DNA from: Argopecten irradians
Taxonomy: Eukaryota; Mollusca; Bivalvia; Pectinida; Pectinidae
Assembly (NCBI RefSeq): GCF_041381155.1
Contig: NC_091141.1
Location: 27,835,828-27,899,827, forward strand
Length of the DNA stretch: 64,000 nt
Reading direction: 5' to 3'
Of the stretch, positions 1 through 13,886 are shown piece by piece. The position numbers and the translations under genes are program-made. The notes below the pieces were generated by a model that searched no databases, was not told the origin of the DNA, and saw nothing but the letters and a program-made list of their open reading frames with translations. Each line of letters starts with the position of its first letter. The stretch's first letter is position 1.

Positions 1-3000
1 CTTAATGTTACTTTATCATAAATACAACACTTAAAATTGTTTAATCCAGCTGACAATGAAATATTGAAGTTTATCTGCTTCTGTTCATACAGACGGATAG
101 GATTTCATTTTAAAACACTATAGCTAGTTAATATTACATGCAGTGTACAAGTTCAGCAGAGTCGTTTGTATTCCTTTTCCTGGAACAGTACATCTCTATT
201 CCTTTTCCTGGAACAGTACATCTCTCCTCCAGTAACAGCTTTTCCTGATAGTGTTACACACTTGTACAGTAATTAGTTACCAGAGAAGCTCACATAGCCA
301 TAATTATCTTTGTTCTGCAAATTAACATTTCTTCTTTGACAATTTGAACACTACCATAGTTCTAGAATCACTAGTTATCCATGGTTAAAGTTGTATGGTA
401 TGTGACTTGTTGTATTTTTGGCATAACAAAAGTATTTAGAATGTTCTACATATTTTCTCTGCCTCTCAAAGTTTTAAACTTTCTATATTTACCGGCTTTT
501 GTAAAGTTCCTATTCGCAAAGTTATTAAACAATCGAAATAAAATATTGATTTTTAACGTGTACATGTTTAAAATAGTTCGGAAGTATCCGAACTGTTCTG
601 ATCTGTACAGGTATTGCCGATATTGACCACTTGATATAGCTTCGGAGGTTCTGATCTACATTTTGTATATGGGTATCGCCGATGTTGGTCAAGTGATGCA
701 ACTCGGTTTTCCGATATTACCCCAAAGTTTGAAACATGGCGTTGACTGTGGCAGTTCTTTCAAAACGTGTGATATTTCATTAAACATTTACCGCTATGTT
801 AATAGTATATTGGTGATTTCATGGATCTGAACCATCATATATAAGCATTCATATTCACACATTGTATGTTTTATGAGAGTTTGTGACACGAATTACAACT
901 TTAAGATAAAAGAAATATGTTTTGTATTTTTTAGTCGCTCAGAAATCCAAACCAATTTCTTATTCATAATATAATATCATGTGTCCAACCTACCAGTAAT
1001 GTGTAAACAGTCAATTCCCTTGCAGGAATCCATTTCCAGATATCTATTATATTTAATCATGTATTATAACTATACAATAGCATCTCCCCTTAACGTGAAT
1101 TTGGAAGTCAAAATAAAGTTGTAATATACTCTAATTTTGATTAAAGGTCTTGAAATAACAACAAAGAAGTTCTACTCTTACAAATACAAAACTTCCAATT
1201 ATAATACAAAATTCTAGATATGATCATGATAAGAATCGAGTGAAGACCTTATAAAATATAATGTAGTCTTACAAGTCTGCCCTATGCTCATTACTCTAAT
1301 CATTTAAATACCAGTTATTGTATGTATGTAATTAGTTTTTTTATGTAATATCTTTAAGCATTTTTATCTAGATTAAGAACAGTACTAACACATGAATAAC
1401 AACTTCCTGTTTTCTCTGCCAATCCTAAAACAATACAAGTCTATAATATTACACAAACTAACCACCTCTGATGACCACGTAAGTCTATATGTTGTTATTT
1501 AGTACTATCAGTCAATGGTTGAAGTACAGGGTCCTTATTTATCAATAAACAATACACAAAATACTTCCTACATTAAGAGGGTTAATCACTGTTAACATAT
1601 TTTACTCCAGTACGTGTCTGTTTATGTATGATTAATATTTGCTATCAAAAATTGGATGTGATTGGGCAGGTTATATGGTTTATCAACAGAGGCTATTTTT
1701 TCATAAAATTTTTGCCTATTTTGTACCCCATCTTTGCTGTTTAGTTCAAATACTTGTTATCCAATCTTATTTTTATTGATGTTTAACAATAACACATGAT
1801 GTTATTCTATCAAACTTGAAATATTGGAGAAGTCATTAATAAATGACATTTAACAACAGTATAACTACACTCAATGTTACATGCTATTCTCCCCTGTACA
1901 CTGAAAGCTTTTATTAAACAGTATAATTTAATTTAATTTTTTATATAAACAGTATACATTCATCAAAGACTTAATTTTGGTATATCATCCTATCATAGTC
2001 TAAATTTCTACCTACACCAGTCAGAGCTTTCATAGCCGCTTTCATAAAATATCATTACTGATTATGAATTCATATTATAATGTATATACTATAATAGTAT
2101 TTCTAGATCTTTAAAGAGAAACAGCTTTATCCTATTAGCTACATACCATAGTGTTCCTACAAAAAGTACCAGTCTTTTTCTACCTTCAAGGTATCATATG
2201 TACCGTATTCTTAACAGGAGAGAAAAAGTACTGTTTTCTTCCTACCATAGATATTCTGCTGTAGGTACCGTATATGTCAAACGGGGCAGAGAAAAGTAAA
2301 ACAACTTGACTGAAGGGAATTTCCCACCATTAAGCTGATCAAAGCTAGTAGGTGATTGACCTGTACATCATGTACAGGTAAAACATGTATAACAATTAAA
2401 CCTTCTTTAACATCCTACTTGATCAGGTGAGTATTCCATCATTTCCTAACGAGATAATCACAGGTATGACATGCATCCCGTTCAGGCATATCCAGAACCT
2501 TTTATTAATGTACCAATCAATCATTTTTGTAGAGAGAGAGAGCTAGGGGGTAATTATTATATCTTATACATAAAAGTTTCTTGAAGTGAAGAGAGCAGAC
2601 TTACAAATCATACATGTTCATTTTTCATGTTAAAGTTCTTTCTTTGCCGTTCCATCCACATGTTTTAATTGAAAAACACAATAAGATAGACCAACTGTCC
2701 TCTGATAGTGAGGAAGACTATGATAATTGTTTGTAGTTCCAGGAGAACGATCTCTTAGAAATATTAAATATTGTTAATTACTTATAATTAATTTTCCTTT
2801 GTTTTCTGAATCTAGATTTCTGATTAGCCACACTTTTTTTGCATACAACTAGGAAAAAATATTTAGAGAATGGCACCAAACCTCGACGTTATCTGGATGT
2901 CAATTAAGCATTGATGTCACAATTTTTTAACTTCATCGGGTTATGAAAGAATTTTTGTTTGCAATCTGTGTGAATCTGCGTAGCAGATTCTCACAAAAGT

Positions 3001-6000
3001 TTGCAAACAAAATTTATTTCATAACTCGATGAAGTTAAAAAATAGTTACATCAATGCTTATATTATAATTAATTTTTCAGACTATTTGATAATATAATAT
3101 ACGTTTAAACGTACGATTCCATTGATTTTCCAATGGATTGTTTTTTATAAATCAATACGCAATGTCGACGACTACCAATTGTGACGTCATGATAACGTCA
3201 GGTTTTCGCACCAATCTCAGAATTTTTTCTTCATAGTATATGAAGAAAAGTGATCTGCCAATCAGAAAGTCGGATATATTATGAAAACAAATAAAATTAA
3301 TTAAAATAGAGACACTGATGTACTCGTATCGATTTGGAAAAAGAATCCCTTGAAAAATCACAAGAATATAGTACATTATAAAATTAAATAAAAGCATGGA
3401 TATCACTATTTTTTAATTTTATTGGGATATGAACAAAATTATTTGCAAACTATTGTGAGAATCCGCTTCGCGGTTTCAATTAGTTTACATACAAATGTTT
3501 TTTCATACCCCGATAAAATTGAAAAAATAGTGATATCCATGCTTTGAAAATACAATTAATTGATATTCTGGCCAGCACCACTGAGTGCACACATACAGGT
3601 CACACCTGCACATTAGCAAAAATGTCAACCTCATTCAATATGGTAACAGACTTACAGCTAAAGCACTGTTTTTTCTATTACATAAAACATATAAAAACAT
3701 TGTTGGCAGATGTAACAGGTCATTAGCATTGATATCGACAAAAGCTGAATTATATTAAAATGAATGATGGCTAGTGTGACCTTTAAATTTTAGCTCATTG
3801 ATTGCTCAAACCATATAACTTCAGGAAGATGTAATGTCCAGACCAACAGCCACTGAAAGTTGGTCAGCTTCCAAGTAAGCTTGGTCAGTTAACGTTATGC
3901 TGGTCAGTTTTGACCATAGGTCACAATAACAGTGGCAAATTGGGAATACGACGATGAGATAAATATATCGGTCATTGGCCTCGAGGCAAACCACCGGCCA
4001 GTTTTTTGTGTGTAGGCGGCATCCTTTGGTTAATTAAATTGATCTAGATTGACAGTATAATGAAAGCTTGTTTCCTACAAGCTAATTCACTTTCTGCTGC
4101 CTGTCTGAAATGTTTTAGATTTTTTAAACAAAGAATTAGGTGCATGCATGAGAGAAACTAGGGAATTTTGTAGAGTGATGTTCATCAAATATGTTGGAAC
4201 AGCATTGTAAAGATTGGTCTACTTCTTTCTATCCTGTTTTGTGAGGCAGACGTAAACACAACAAGCCAGCAATGGTATGCTTTTGGTTCATCCATCAGCT
4301 TATTCCATGCAATACATAAAAAAACATCAGTTCAAACCCTTGTTCTTTTTGCCAGCATTTCATCATATACTGCAAAAACTAAGAACATTTCTGTTTGAAA
4401 TAAAAAGCCTGTAATCAATACCAACAGAACGTATAACACTAGTGTTACAGTAAGCAGCCATTGATCTTCAGCACCAGTTATCAGTCAATACTCCAGTATA
4501 GCTTCACAAATCTCCGTTAAATTCATCACTCAAAATACTCTTATACCGCCAAAGACAGTTTTGTTTACTGAGCACTTTCTTTCTTCTCAGATTTCTTTTC
4601 TCAAGCAATGATTTCTTTTTAAATAATCAGCAATAACTGCTGAATCAATTTCTACAAAGCTTGAAAATGAAATGAATAATTCACAAAGACGTTCTCCCCT
4701 TCACATTTCTACTAGTAAAGAAAACCTAAGTAAATTATTAATACAGCTTTACTGGTGCTACATACACCTTGGAGTGGCCTAACCTCATAAGAAGGCATTG
4801 TGGGTACAGGGGACGACCCTCACACCTATACCGATTACATTTATTGTTCTAAAAGAGGCATTATGGGTACAATCAGGGAACGTCCTTCACATCTAGAGTG
4901 ACGATAACATCGATAACATCTATTGGAATAGGAAGGAATCAAGAGCAAAACCTAGTCCTGGGTCACAACTAAAGAAATATGTACATATGTACATCGATCA
5001 AAATCAAAATAACCCTTTCTCAAAATTGGAATGATTAATATCTTACAAATGAAATGGTACAAGATAGGAATATGAATTTTGTTTACATACTGTTAAAGAA
5101 ACCAAAGCTTGGTATCAAATTTACTGCAACAATTTGTAATATCAGTCCTAAGCTTTTCCTCATTTTTTTTTTGCGGGGGGGGGGGGAATTAAATGGGTAC
5201 GTAAATTTCCATTGAAAATGAAACCCATTTTTGGCCCCAAAAAGCCCCTAGAAAAAGCTTACAATTTATAATACATTTACTGAATCACAGCTGCATGTAC
5301 TACAATCACAGAAAAAAAGGGGGAGACAATATAACTATGGTGAATACAGTGTTAAAGGCTGAAATCATCCACCATCCATACCCTATAGATACACACTAAT
5401 CATCACACAATCAGTACAGAGATATTCCTTGGTGTAATTACCTGGTCCTGTGATACAGCCGAGTCTCCGCGAGCGTTGTTCTCCTGATTGGCAGTGCTCT
5501 TCTCGTTCCTACATGCAGTGTGGTATTCTTTTTTGGCAGCTTGTAACTTGGTGTACTTTTTCTCCCATGGTTTCTGTGCCTGAAAAGAAGACAGAAATTA
5601 TAGATATACAATCAAAGAAATATTAAATATTATCTGTTTGAGTATCAAAGCAAAAAAGCAAACTCCACTAGCAGATTACTTTTAACTTGATAATATATGG
5701 TTATAAACACAGAATGGTTTGCAAGGCATAAATTACCCCTTGAAATAAAATTTGGAATTTGACAAACTGTATCATGAGACTTGATGGAGAATCTACTACT
5801 AAATTTGAACCACTTCATCGTTTTCCTTAAATGATAATTAAAAGTGTAAGTACAACTGGCCATTGGCTTTCTTTTGGAAACCCTATAAAAAATATACTAG
5901 CAAACAGTTGATGTTGACAATCGTGTCAAATGACCACAACTAAAAGTAGCTATAGGGTTAAGTTTGTAACACATCACCAACAAAACAAAACCTTACTTGT

Positions 6001-9000
6001 TAAAAAAATCAAAGGTGACGTACAACAGGAAAGAAAGTCCTTTAATTTCCTGTTTAGAAATAATAATTACTGTATCTAAAATCAAGGCATCCCAGCTCAG
6101 GTTTTTAATAAGCAAATTAGCAAAAAGGTATTTACTCAGATAGACTACTATATAATACTGGTGATAATAGTATCATTTAATCAATCTAAACCAACAATGG
6201 GTTACTATTTATATGTTAATTATCCACACCAGTCACACACAACACTTGACCCCTATATACTTTATAGTATACAGCTTGCTAACATGTAAACGTCTAAGGT
6301 ATAGTAACTGTCAAGGCTTTTCTGGCCTGACTTGTTCCCAACTCAATTAGATTTACATTTTTATATATACAGTATACACATTATCCTTTAACTATATGTC
6401 TCAGTATGTAAGTACTGTGCTATCAAGTGTAATAATAATTACTCAACATGAACTAGCAGGTTAAAACAATAGAAATATATTGTGTCGAAAATACATTTGC
6501 AAATTTATTCATGAAAAAAAAATATTGAGGATGAAAAATAAATAAATATAATACTGGCATATAAAACAATTTCTTGGCATTCGCTTTAAAGTCTGAATTC
6601 ATTTTATTGTGATTGAATTAAATTAAAGATAGATTTATTCATTCCAAAATCTTTGTAGCCAAGAACTGTCGTATTATTCTTATTAGAAGTACAGTCTTTT
6701 ACTTCAAATGAACTGTACTTATTAGAAGTATTTTACTTCAAATGAACTGTACTTATGAGAAGTATTTTGCTTCAAATGAACTGTACTTATGAGAAGTATT
6801 TTGCTTCAAATGAACTGTACTTATTAGAAGTATTTTACTTCAAATGAACTGTACTTATGAGAAGTATTTTACTTCAAATGAACTGTACTTATGAGAAGTA
6901 TTTTGCTTCAAATGAACTGTACTTATGAGAAGTATTTTGCTTCAAATGAACTGTACTTATGAGAAGTATTTTGCTTCAAATGAACTGTACTTATTAGAAG
7001 TATTTTGCTTCAAATGATGAACTGTACTTATGAGAAGTATTTTACTTCAAATGAACTGTACTTATGAGAAGTATTTTACTTCAAATGAACTGTACTTATT
7101 AGAAGTATTTTGCTTCAAATGAACTGTACTTATTAGAAGTATTTTGCTTCAAATGAACTGTACTTATTAGAAGTATTTTACTTCAAATGAACTGTACTTA
7201 TGAGAAGTATTTTACTTCAAATGAACTGTACTTATTAGAAGTATTTTACTTCAAATGAACTGTACTTATTAGAAGTATTTTGCTTCAAATGAACTGTACT
7301 TATTTGAAGTATTTTACTTCAAATGAACTGTACTTATTAGAAGTATTTTGCTTCAAATGAACTAAATCAATCATCCAGTAAACTGAAAAATAGGTGGGGG
7401 TCTTATTTGCAGATATTCCCACTACGTCTGGAATTGTGTCAAAATAGGTGAGGGGTCTTATTTGCGGGAGGGGTCTTATTTGCGGTCAAATACAGTATAT
7501 ATGTTTTGTTTACAGTTAGGATAGCTAGAACAGATATATCTTATATTTACAGCTGGGTTACCTAGATATATGTTTTGTTTACAGCTAATATATAAGTATA
7601 CATTAATTACTTGTCTTTCTGATGTTTGTCAGACCACTCCCACACCATATTGTGTCTGGATTGTGTATTAGGCCAAGAGTGGTCAGTTTACAGTGGTCAG
7701 TGATGTATAACTCTGGACTTCCTTAGCTAACTATCCTGTCACATATGCCCATAATATGTACTAAGTGAATCCACATCTAGCCTAAGGGAGTTACAACCAC
7801 TGGCCCACTTCCTATCAGATTTTCTAGCTATATATATAGGCTCATAGGGAAAATAGCTGATGGTTTTCAAGTTCTTGTTCAAGGAAAAGATAATTGCTAT
7901 AAAGTTGTTTATTTTCTTGCTATGTTTATCATTACCACTCTAGATCTATTATATTGATTATGCCTTGACAGGAAAGTCGTAGGAAATTTCTATTTACAGA
8001 TTATATTGTTATTATGATAACAATATTATCATATTCATAATATCCCACAATGAAACAGGCCAAATATCAGGTATTTGATTAACCCTTAAATAATCCACAA
8101 AAGTATCTTAGTGCTTTCAGCCAAATTGACTGCTGTGACATTGAATAAAGGTCAAGGTCATTCATTTCAACAAACTTTAGATCCCTACATCTCAAGATGC
8201 TATATGTCCAACATCAGGTCTTTTTTGGCCAATAATTAGTATTTGAGGAAAATTTGATCCTGTACTCCTACTGAAATGTTGTCCAAGTACAGTAATTAAA
8301 ATCTGATCACAGGTATATAGTCATGTAGAACATATACAGCTCAGCAGATCAGAAGATGACAAGATGAAAGGTACAGTATATCGTTTTATCACCCATTGAC
8401 ACAATGATTAAACAAAGCCTTGATCAAACATACTAGTGCCACCAGGAACATCACACATGGAATCTAGAGTATGATGTATACTAGTTAATATAACTTCCTG
8501 GGGCTAGAATACTGAGTAGGCAAGTGATGTACTGACTAGTACAATGAACTGTGTAGCACAATGACAACAAATAAAGTGTTACCTACGTACTCTGTAACTG
8601 GAAGTGTCACAACGACAATAAACCAAAAGGAACTGTTTCATTCATCTGAAACATATCACTAAATTTTACTTGGATTCATTTTATTTCAATTGTGACAAAA
8701 ATCCACCACAGATGATCACCTGGTTTCTATTTTAGAGACCGACCTTGACCTTTAAGCATCCTGCACATACATAAATGAATAATTGGAAACATCAATGATA
8801 AAGAGATTCAATCTATACAAAGTTTCACAAATTTCTGATGAATTTGAAATATTTGTAAGACATATCCCAGTCAATAGTATTATCTACAAATCAGTATACT
8901 GTATTCGACCCAATAAAAAAATTGAAAAAAATGAAAATAAGACGAAATTTTTGCAAATCTAGACAGTATTTTGTAGTTTTGGTCTTATTTTTTGCTTGGA

Positions 9001-12000
9001 CAATTAAAATTGAGGCCTCAAAAAGGGGGAGGGCCCTTATAGGGACATGGGCGCTTATTGGGTCGAATACGGTATATGTACATCACAGGACAGGTGTATA
9101 AGGACGTAACTTGACACGGCAATACAGACAGGGTCTTATATTTCATGGTGGGGTAAAAGAATCTAAATCATATCATTTCACAAATTTTAAACAGTATTGT
9201 CTTGAAGGTATTTTATGATTATGTTGTGTACACAGCACTTTTACTTATAGTCAGCATTATTGTAGGCAACTTTGTCACTGTCACCTCGAGGAGAAGACAA
9301 TAAGTGAGCTCTAATAATTCAAATTCCGGTGAGGAGGAAATTTCTTAAGACTTTCCTGTCAAGGCATATTGATCTATTCCAGAACACCCAATTAAATTCA
9401 ATCAAGTAGCTAAGCACTGCGAGAATCTATCCAAGACAACCGCCTTTCATCAAAACCAGTTACGCATCATTTTAATCAATAATCTTTGTCTGTTACAGGT
9501 TAAATTCTCAGTTTAACTTTGTCACAGACTGAACAATAAATTAATGTTCTGTTTTGTATGATGTGTGAAGACTGTCGGAGTTCTTCATATGGACTAATCA
9601 AGGTGTAATATAGTTACATTGTACCTAATTATACGCATATATAATAATAGCATATAGTAAAACCTGCCTTAGTGACCATCTCTGTATAACAAGCACCTGT
9701 CTCATAAGACCAATGTCTTCAGATCCCAAATTTAGCTATTAAGACTATTTTCTTTGTGCTTTATAGACAGACCGTACTGTACATGATCTAGAACTTCATT
9801 CTAGTTCGAAAGCATGGAGAGAATTTTGCATTTGACCATATACTACATACTGAAACTTTTTGTGATTATCTTCATAGATATTTACATTGATGTTGTAACA
9901 TATAAAGATGTTTTCTCATTATACACAAATTACATCTCTCACACATAAATATGAATTTATTCTAAAACATGTCTTTCGCCTTTGGTTGTATAAATCAAAA
10001 CTTGCTTGTAATATATTTCCTCAATTTCCATTGTCTATCTATTATATAATATCTCCAAACTATTAACTCTCACTATATTATATAAACAAGTAACATTAAG
10101 TGAAAGCCACATAACACTATCAGTATATATATATGTGGGAAGTTTTATATTCTACTGCAAATTCAATTTAAACATTACAGCCTCCATGTAACTTACTATA
10201 TGTCAAAATTTATTGTTGGCAAGCCATTTTTCTGGCAGTTAAAATTCTTAAGATTTGTTGAGATGTAGGAGAACTGTGAATGTTTTATAGTATGTAAGCA
10301 CAACTTGGATCATTTATCTATATCTCGAGTAAGTCCCACGGTGGCTATAGCTCATCGTGACTGAAGTGAATGTTTAAAGTTTTTATTGATCACTGTGGTA
10401 AAATTTGTAGTGAGTTATTGTGTGCTGTGTACCAGAAAAACACTCAGGAAAACTAAAAACAGTTAAACAAAGTGTTTATAACTCACTTCACTCTCAGAAC
10501 ATACCTTTTTATATTCTACATAATTAACCCATTTATTTGTTTTATTTCTTAGCAAAGATATTTTGCAAATTGAAGAATAGTCTTCACTTATTGGACAGAA
10601 ATCTGACATTGAACTAAATAAGATCAATTCCCTAGCTAGATAGCTCAAGTGTCTCCATGATTCCGCATTTGTGTAACCAGTGTTCATGTAATTGTATTAC
10701 AGGAACAACCATGCCCGCATATTTCCTTTTGCTTGGCCTCATAATCTAATTCCATCCTCAGTAGCTGAAGCATTATTCAGTCAGTACTGATGTCCATTAA
10801 GTCTCCACATTATATATAGACATGATTAGCTGTCATGATCAATAACTACATCATAGTCCTGAAGTAACCGTTTTATCTACGCTAGTACAAAAACTTAGAA
10901 ACTTTTAGACAATAATATCCACCATGTCACACCATATTTCGTAATATAAAATAAAATACCTGTATGTATATATGCCTTTAACTCTTTCACCCCTAAGTAA
11001 CTTTAGTAGACTCTACCATCCATTGATCTGGATGAGTCCATTATGGCCTACAGTGGTGAAAGGGTTAATGAAAACACATGGATTCTTAATTCATTCAAAA
11101 TGAAATTTGACTTGAACTTGTTTAATTGTTATTTCTAACTTTAGTTTATTGAAAGTGAAAGAGTCACAAAAAGTTTACCAAATGCTTTTCCTAACTTTCG
11201 CCCATCATTCAATTTATTCAAAATAGTTTTCTTATTAATCATAATGCTTGTAAATAAAAATAAATTCTAATAATATCTATACTTTAATCACAAGACATCA
11301 AACATTATTCAAAATGGTGGATGTAAATTGATGAGGAAAACACTAATTGGGAGGTAGGAATTTAATCTAAAGGTCAAGAAAGTGTACCTTTTTGAAGCCG
11401 TCCTCCATTTCTTTTGTTTCCTTGAAATGCATCATAGATTTATGGTAATTGTCTTTCTGCCATTGTTTGATGTCAGTGTAAGCTTTGGACATGAGATTCT
11501 CTCCTACGAGAGTGTGAAGGTTAGCCACACTGTCCGCCTCCTGTAGCAATCCTCGCCATGCACCTTGTGTTGTGGCATACTCGGGACCTATAGAATCACA
11601 AATTGGTCACAGAAACTGTCTTTTTACAACCTCATGTCATACATATTGTTTAAAAACTTGCTTCTGCATCACACAATATTTGTTTTCTTATGACAATTAA
11701 TATTGAATATTGGGACTCTTTTGTAGTGAAAAATTGGAATTCCTGTAATTTTCATAGGTTTTATTAAGTTTCATTTCTTTACTTTAAATGCATGCATAAA
11801 TTAAGATCATTCTAAATATTGAAATTTGTATATGTACTTATGAGTTCAAACAAATTTTTTGTGAAAGGAAAAGGATTGAGAATTGTGAAATAATTTCTTT
11901 TCTGTAAGACAAATCACAATTAATTTGATCATGAATCAAATTGATTATAAAGATGTTTGTCCAGTAACTGATAATATGCCATATCATTGACTATAGTATA

Positions 12001-12242
12001 TTCCAACCACTTTTTCAGTGACTACTTTCGCTACCTTTATCCAGGTATTCATTCCATCTTTTGCTCCATTGTGTTAGCTGTTTGGCGTAGTTTTTTTCTA
12101 TTTCGCTCCTGGATTCTATAAGACTTCTGAGACTGTCACAAAGTTTGTATCCGTTATCAACTCGTTTCACTGACCTCTGGTACTTGCCCACCTCCCAGAA
12201 ACTCTCACTGGTGGGCTGAATAGACTCCTCATAGTTTGTCAT
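1..12242 (-). CDS. PACSIN: PACSIN/syndapin F-BAR protein, N-terminal part (spliced, continues past left edge)
   Basis: Gene-level entry; coding exons are 12242-12035, 11587-11388 and 5579-5442, which join in frame to 182 residues. PACSIN/syndapin proteins bind and curve membranes through an F-BAR domain and recruit dynamin and N-WASP through a C-terminal SH3 domain during endocytosis. The visible part is the start of the F-BAR domain: SFWEVGKYQRSVKRVDNG near the N-terminus, then IEKNYAKQLTQWSKRW, then NWQK/FKETKE-type helices (IKQWQKDNYHKSMMHFKETK), then AQKPWEKKYTKLQAAKKEYH. These match vertebrate PACSIN block by block and in order. The rest of the F-BAR, any NPF motifs and the SH3 domain are not in the window. 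I found no further exon between 1 and 5441. Vertebrate paralogue numbers should not be applied to an invertebrate single-copy gene. Confidence 0.93.
171..226. repeat. 28-bp direct duplication
   Basis: ATTCCTTTTCCTGGAACAGT then ACATCTCT occurs twice in tandem with no mismatch. Confidence 0.95.
2906..3061. mobile_element. Foldback element, about 155 bp
   Basis: A near-complete palindrome: AGCATTGATGTCAC...TTTAACTTCATCGGGTTATGA pairs with the complement ending ACATCAATGCTTA, around a GCGTAGCAGATTC core. Related in plan to the element at 3391-3545, in the left part of the PACSIN gene. Confidence 0.8.
3391..3545. mobile_element. Foldback element, about 155 bp, sister of 2906-3061
   Basis: AAAGCATGGATATCACTATT pairs with the complement ending ATATCCATGCTTT. 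The core is CCGCTTCGCGG. Arms share the TTTAATTTTATTGGG(A)TATGA and TTGCAAAC blocks with the sister copy 330 bp away. Confidence 0.8.
5442..5579 (-). CDS. PACSIN: PACSIN third coding exon
   Basis: 138 bp, 46 codons, phase 0 at both ends, acceptor CTTTTCAG|GCACAG and donor GACCAG|GTAATT. It begins AQKPWEKKYTKLQAAKKEYH and ends SAVSQDQ, matching the AQKPWAKKL...AAKKAHH segment of vertebrate PACSIN. It is too short for a plain ORF search and was found through splice sites and homology. The next exon, expected to start near an LKKLQ-type motif, is not visible to the left. Confidence 0.93.
6681..7363. repeat. 34-bp minisatellite, about 20 units, PACSIN intron
   Basis: Unit GAACTGTACTTATKAGAAGT followed by ATTTTRCTTCAAAT. 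Two dimorphic sites (TATTAG or TATGAG; TTTAC or TTTGC) vary independently along the array, which is useful for tracing duplications. One unit near 7013 has an extra TGA. Confidence 0.95.
8895..9075. mobile_element. Small inverted-repeat element (TATTCGACCCAATAA ends)
   Basis: Left TACTGTATTCGACCCAATAA and right TTATTGGGTCGAATACGGTA are inverted copies about 140 bp apart, with an A-rich left half and a GGGGGAGGGCCCTTATAGGG right half. It sits in the long PACSIN intron. Confidence 0.75.
10979..11068. mobile_element. 90-bp inverted-repeat element (TTAACCCTTTCACC type)
   Basis: TTTAACTCTTTCACCCCTA and the complement of TAGTGGTGAAAGGGTTAAT-like sequence form the ends, with GATCTGGATGAGTCC in the middle. 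Such TTAACyCTTTCACC termini are typical of small MITEs. Confidence 0.65.
11388..11587 (-). CDS. PACSIN: PACSIN second coding exon
   Basis: 200 bp: two bases complete the split glycine codon, then 66 codons ending FKK. Acceptor is TTCTATAG|GTCCCG and donor is AAAAAG|GTACAC. It encodes PEYATTQGAWRG through MEDGFKK, which aligns with the GPQYGTVEKAW...EDGFRK section of vertebrate PACSIN F-BAR domains. The upstream intron is short (447 bp); the downstream intron is 5.8 kb and phase 0. Confidence 0.93.
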
Positions 12243-12321
12243 GGTGACCACTTATAGTCAATATTTCAAAACCTTGTTGCTGATTTTACAGGTTCTCAAC
12301 TTAAATTACCACATTGAAAGT
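12035..12321 (-). CDS. PACSIN: PACSIN first coding exon with 79 nt of 5' UTR
   Basis: Coding from ATG at 12242-12240 (context GTCACCATGA, a good Kozak match) to 12035, 69 codons plus one base (phase 1). A GTG codon lies three codons upstream in frame but is not a plausible start. The 3' end is AAAG|GTAGCG. A strong acceptor (TTATTTTTCAG|ACTTTC) at 12322 puts the exon start at 12321, so 79 nt of 5' UTR are spliced onto an upstream non-coding exon. Confidence 0.9.
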
Positions 12322-13034
12322 CTGAAAAATAAATAACTTTAAAATGAAGCATTTTGAAATTTTTGATTTTCCAAAATTGACTGTTCAAAGAACTAGATAG
12401 TGCCCTAATTTCTAAAAACAAAAAGTGCTAAACCTAGTTAACTTCCTTATATAGCTATATATAGGTCAGAAAAGTTAAACATTTCACATATAGCACCTCA
12501 TGGCACTAAAAGAAATAACAAACACTAAATACATCTGACAAGTAATTAATTGATGATTATCAATTACCTTATATTATCAGTTCAATATAAAATCTGTTAA
12601 TTGTCAATATTGTTTCCGATACTATATGTTGGAACAATGGCTGTAAAACTGTCATAATATGTAATACCGTGATAATAGCCCAGGAGTCAACTTAGATACA
12701 AGTAATAATCTCATCCATAAACCAAAGTCGACTTGGAATTGGGGCCACAGATCTAGATATGGATCAAAAGGTGCATGTTATAAAACTGGTATCAATCAAA
12801 TGATATGATCACCAAATATATACCAGTATAAATATGCATATGCATGCTCAGGGTTTTCACTAGTACCCCATGGGCGAGTCTCAGTTGTACAAATATGGTA
12901 TATACATGCTTATTTGTATATTTATATACATTGCGATCCAGGAATTCAAATAATCTAATTGACAATTTCCACAATGATCATGACATGTCAGCATATACAT
13001 CGAACAGACTATCACTTTGTCATTTAATGTCTGT

Positions 13035-13145
13035 TTTTGGGAGTGTGGATATGGCGCAGAGGTAAAAGGTGCAGTTATGTTTGGCTAGGCGATTGGGTGC
13101 CGTAGATCGCGAGTTCGTGGCCGGATAGGGCACAAGTAATAATCA
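13035..13145 (+). mobile_element. Possible tRNA-derived SINE head
   Basis: An A-box-like TGGCGCAGAGG (13052-13062) and a B-box-like GAGTTCGTGGCC (13109-13120) are spaced as in tRNA-type pol III promoters. GC content is well above the flanks. No clear tail. It is not a functional tRNA: no complete cloverleaf or anticodon arm can be drawn with confidence. Confidence 0.45.
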
Positions 13146-13822
13146 ATTGATTATCACACTTTGTTAAATTGTAATTCTTTGATACATGTATTTGTATGTA
13201 TACTAAAATCTGGAAATCAATTTTGATTGATCCTGCAAAGTGGGGATATATGCAAATTCTAATTATGTCTTCTACTTATAGTTAATTTGCTTTACAAACA
13301 AATTTCATTTAAAACACCTTTCACATTGAGTCCTAGTGATTCCCATTATTTTGTTTTATGTATCCATATATGTATATATTAATTGTTCTGCTTCAGAGAC
13401 AAAAAACAATATTATATGGGAAAAACCTGCACTTAGAACTTTTTTAATACAAATATATAACATAAAATTCTGGCATGAAAATATTTCATTGAAGAACAGA
13501 TGAAGATTTTACAAGGGTTATGATGATAGTGTAATTAAACAGGACTGATAGAAGATTTATAACATTATAAACTACAAGTATATAATATATATATATATAT
13601 ATATGACTATTGTAGCCTAGCTAACTGTATACTGTTGAAGGTGAACCGGTAAGCAAACAAGTCTGTGAGTCTCAGCAAACACTGTAAATCTATGTTAACA
13701 ATATTGTACAGGGAATTACAGAAATTAAATCCTGTTCAAAGTTTAAAGTAGAAGTTTCATCTTGTTTATCGTACATTTGGATCAGAATCAATGGCCGGAT
13801 ATAGTAATCAGGAAGGACTGCA

Positions 13823-13886
13823 TGCACTATCACAGTTATCAATAGATTGTCTATCAAAGTTATCACAGTTATCAATAGATTGTCTT
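13823..13886. repeat. 34-bp direct duplication
   Basis: TATCACAGTTATCAATAGAT then TGTCT occurs twice at about 13829 and 13861. Confidence 0.85.

Noticed and set aside
13035-13145. Functional tRNA gene
   Set aside because: A- and B-box-like motifs are present but no complete cloverleaf could be drawn; more likely a SINE head.
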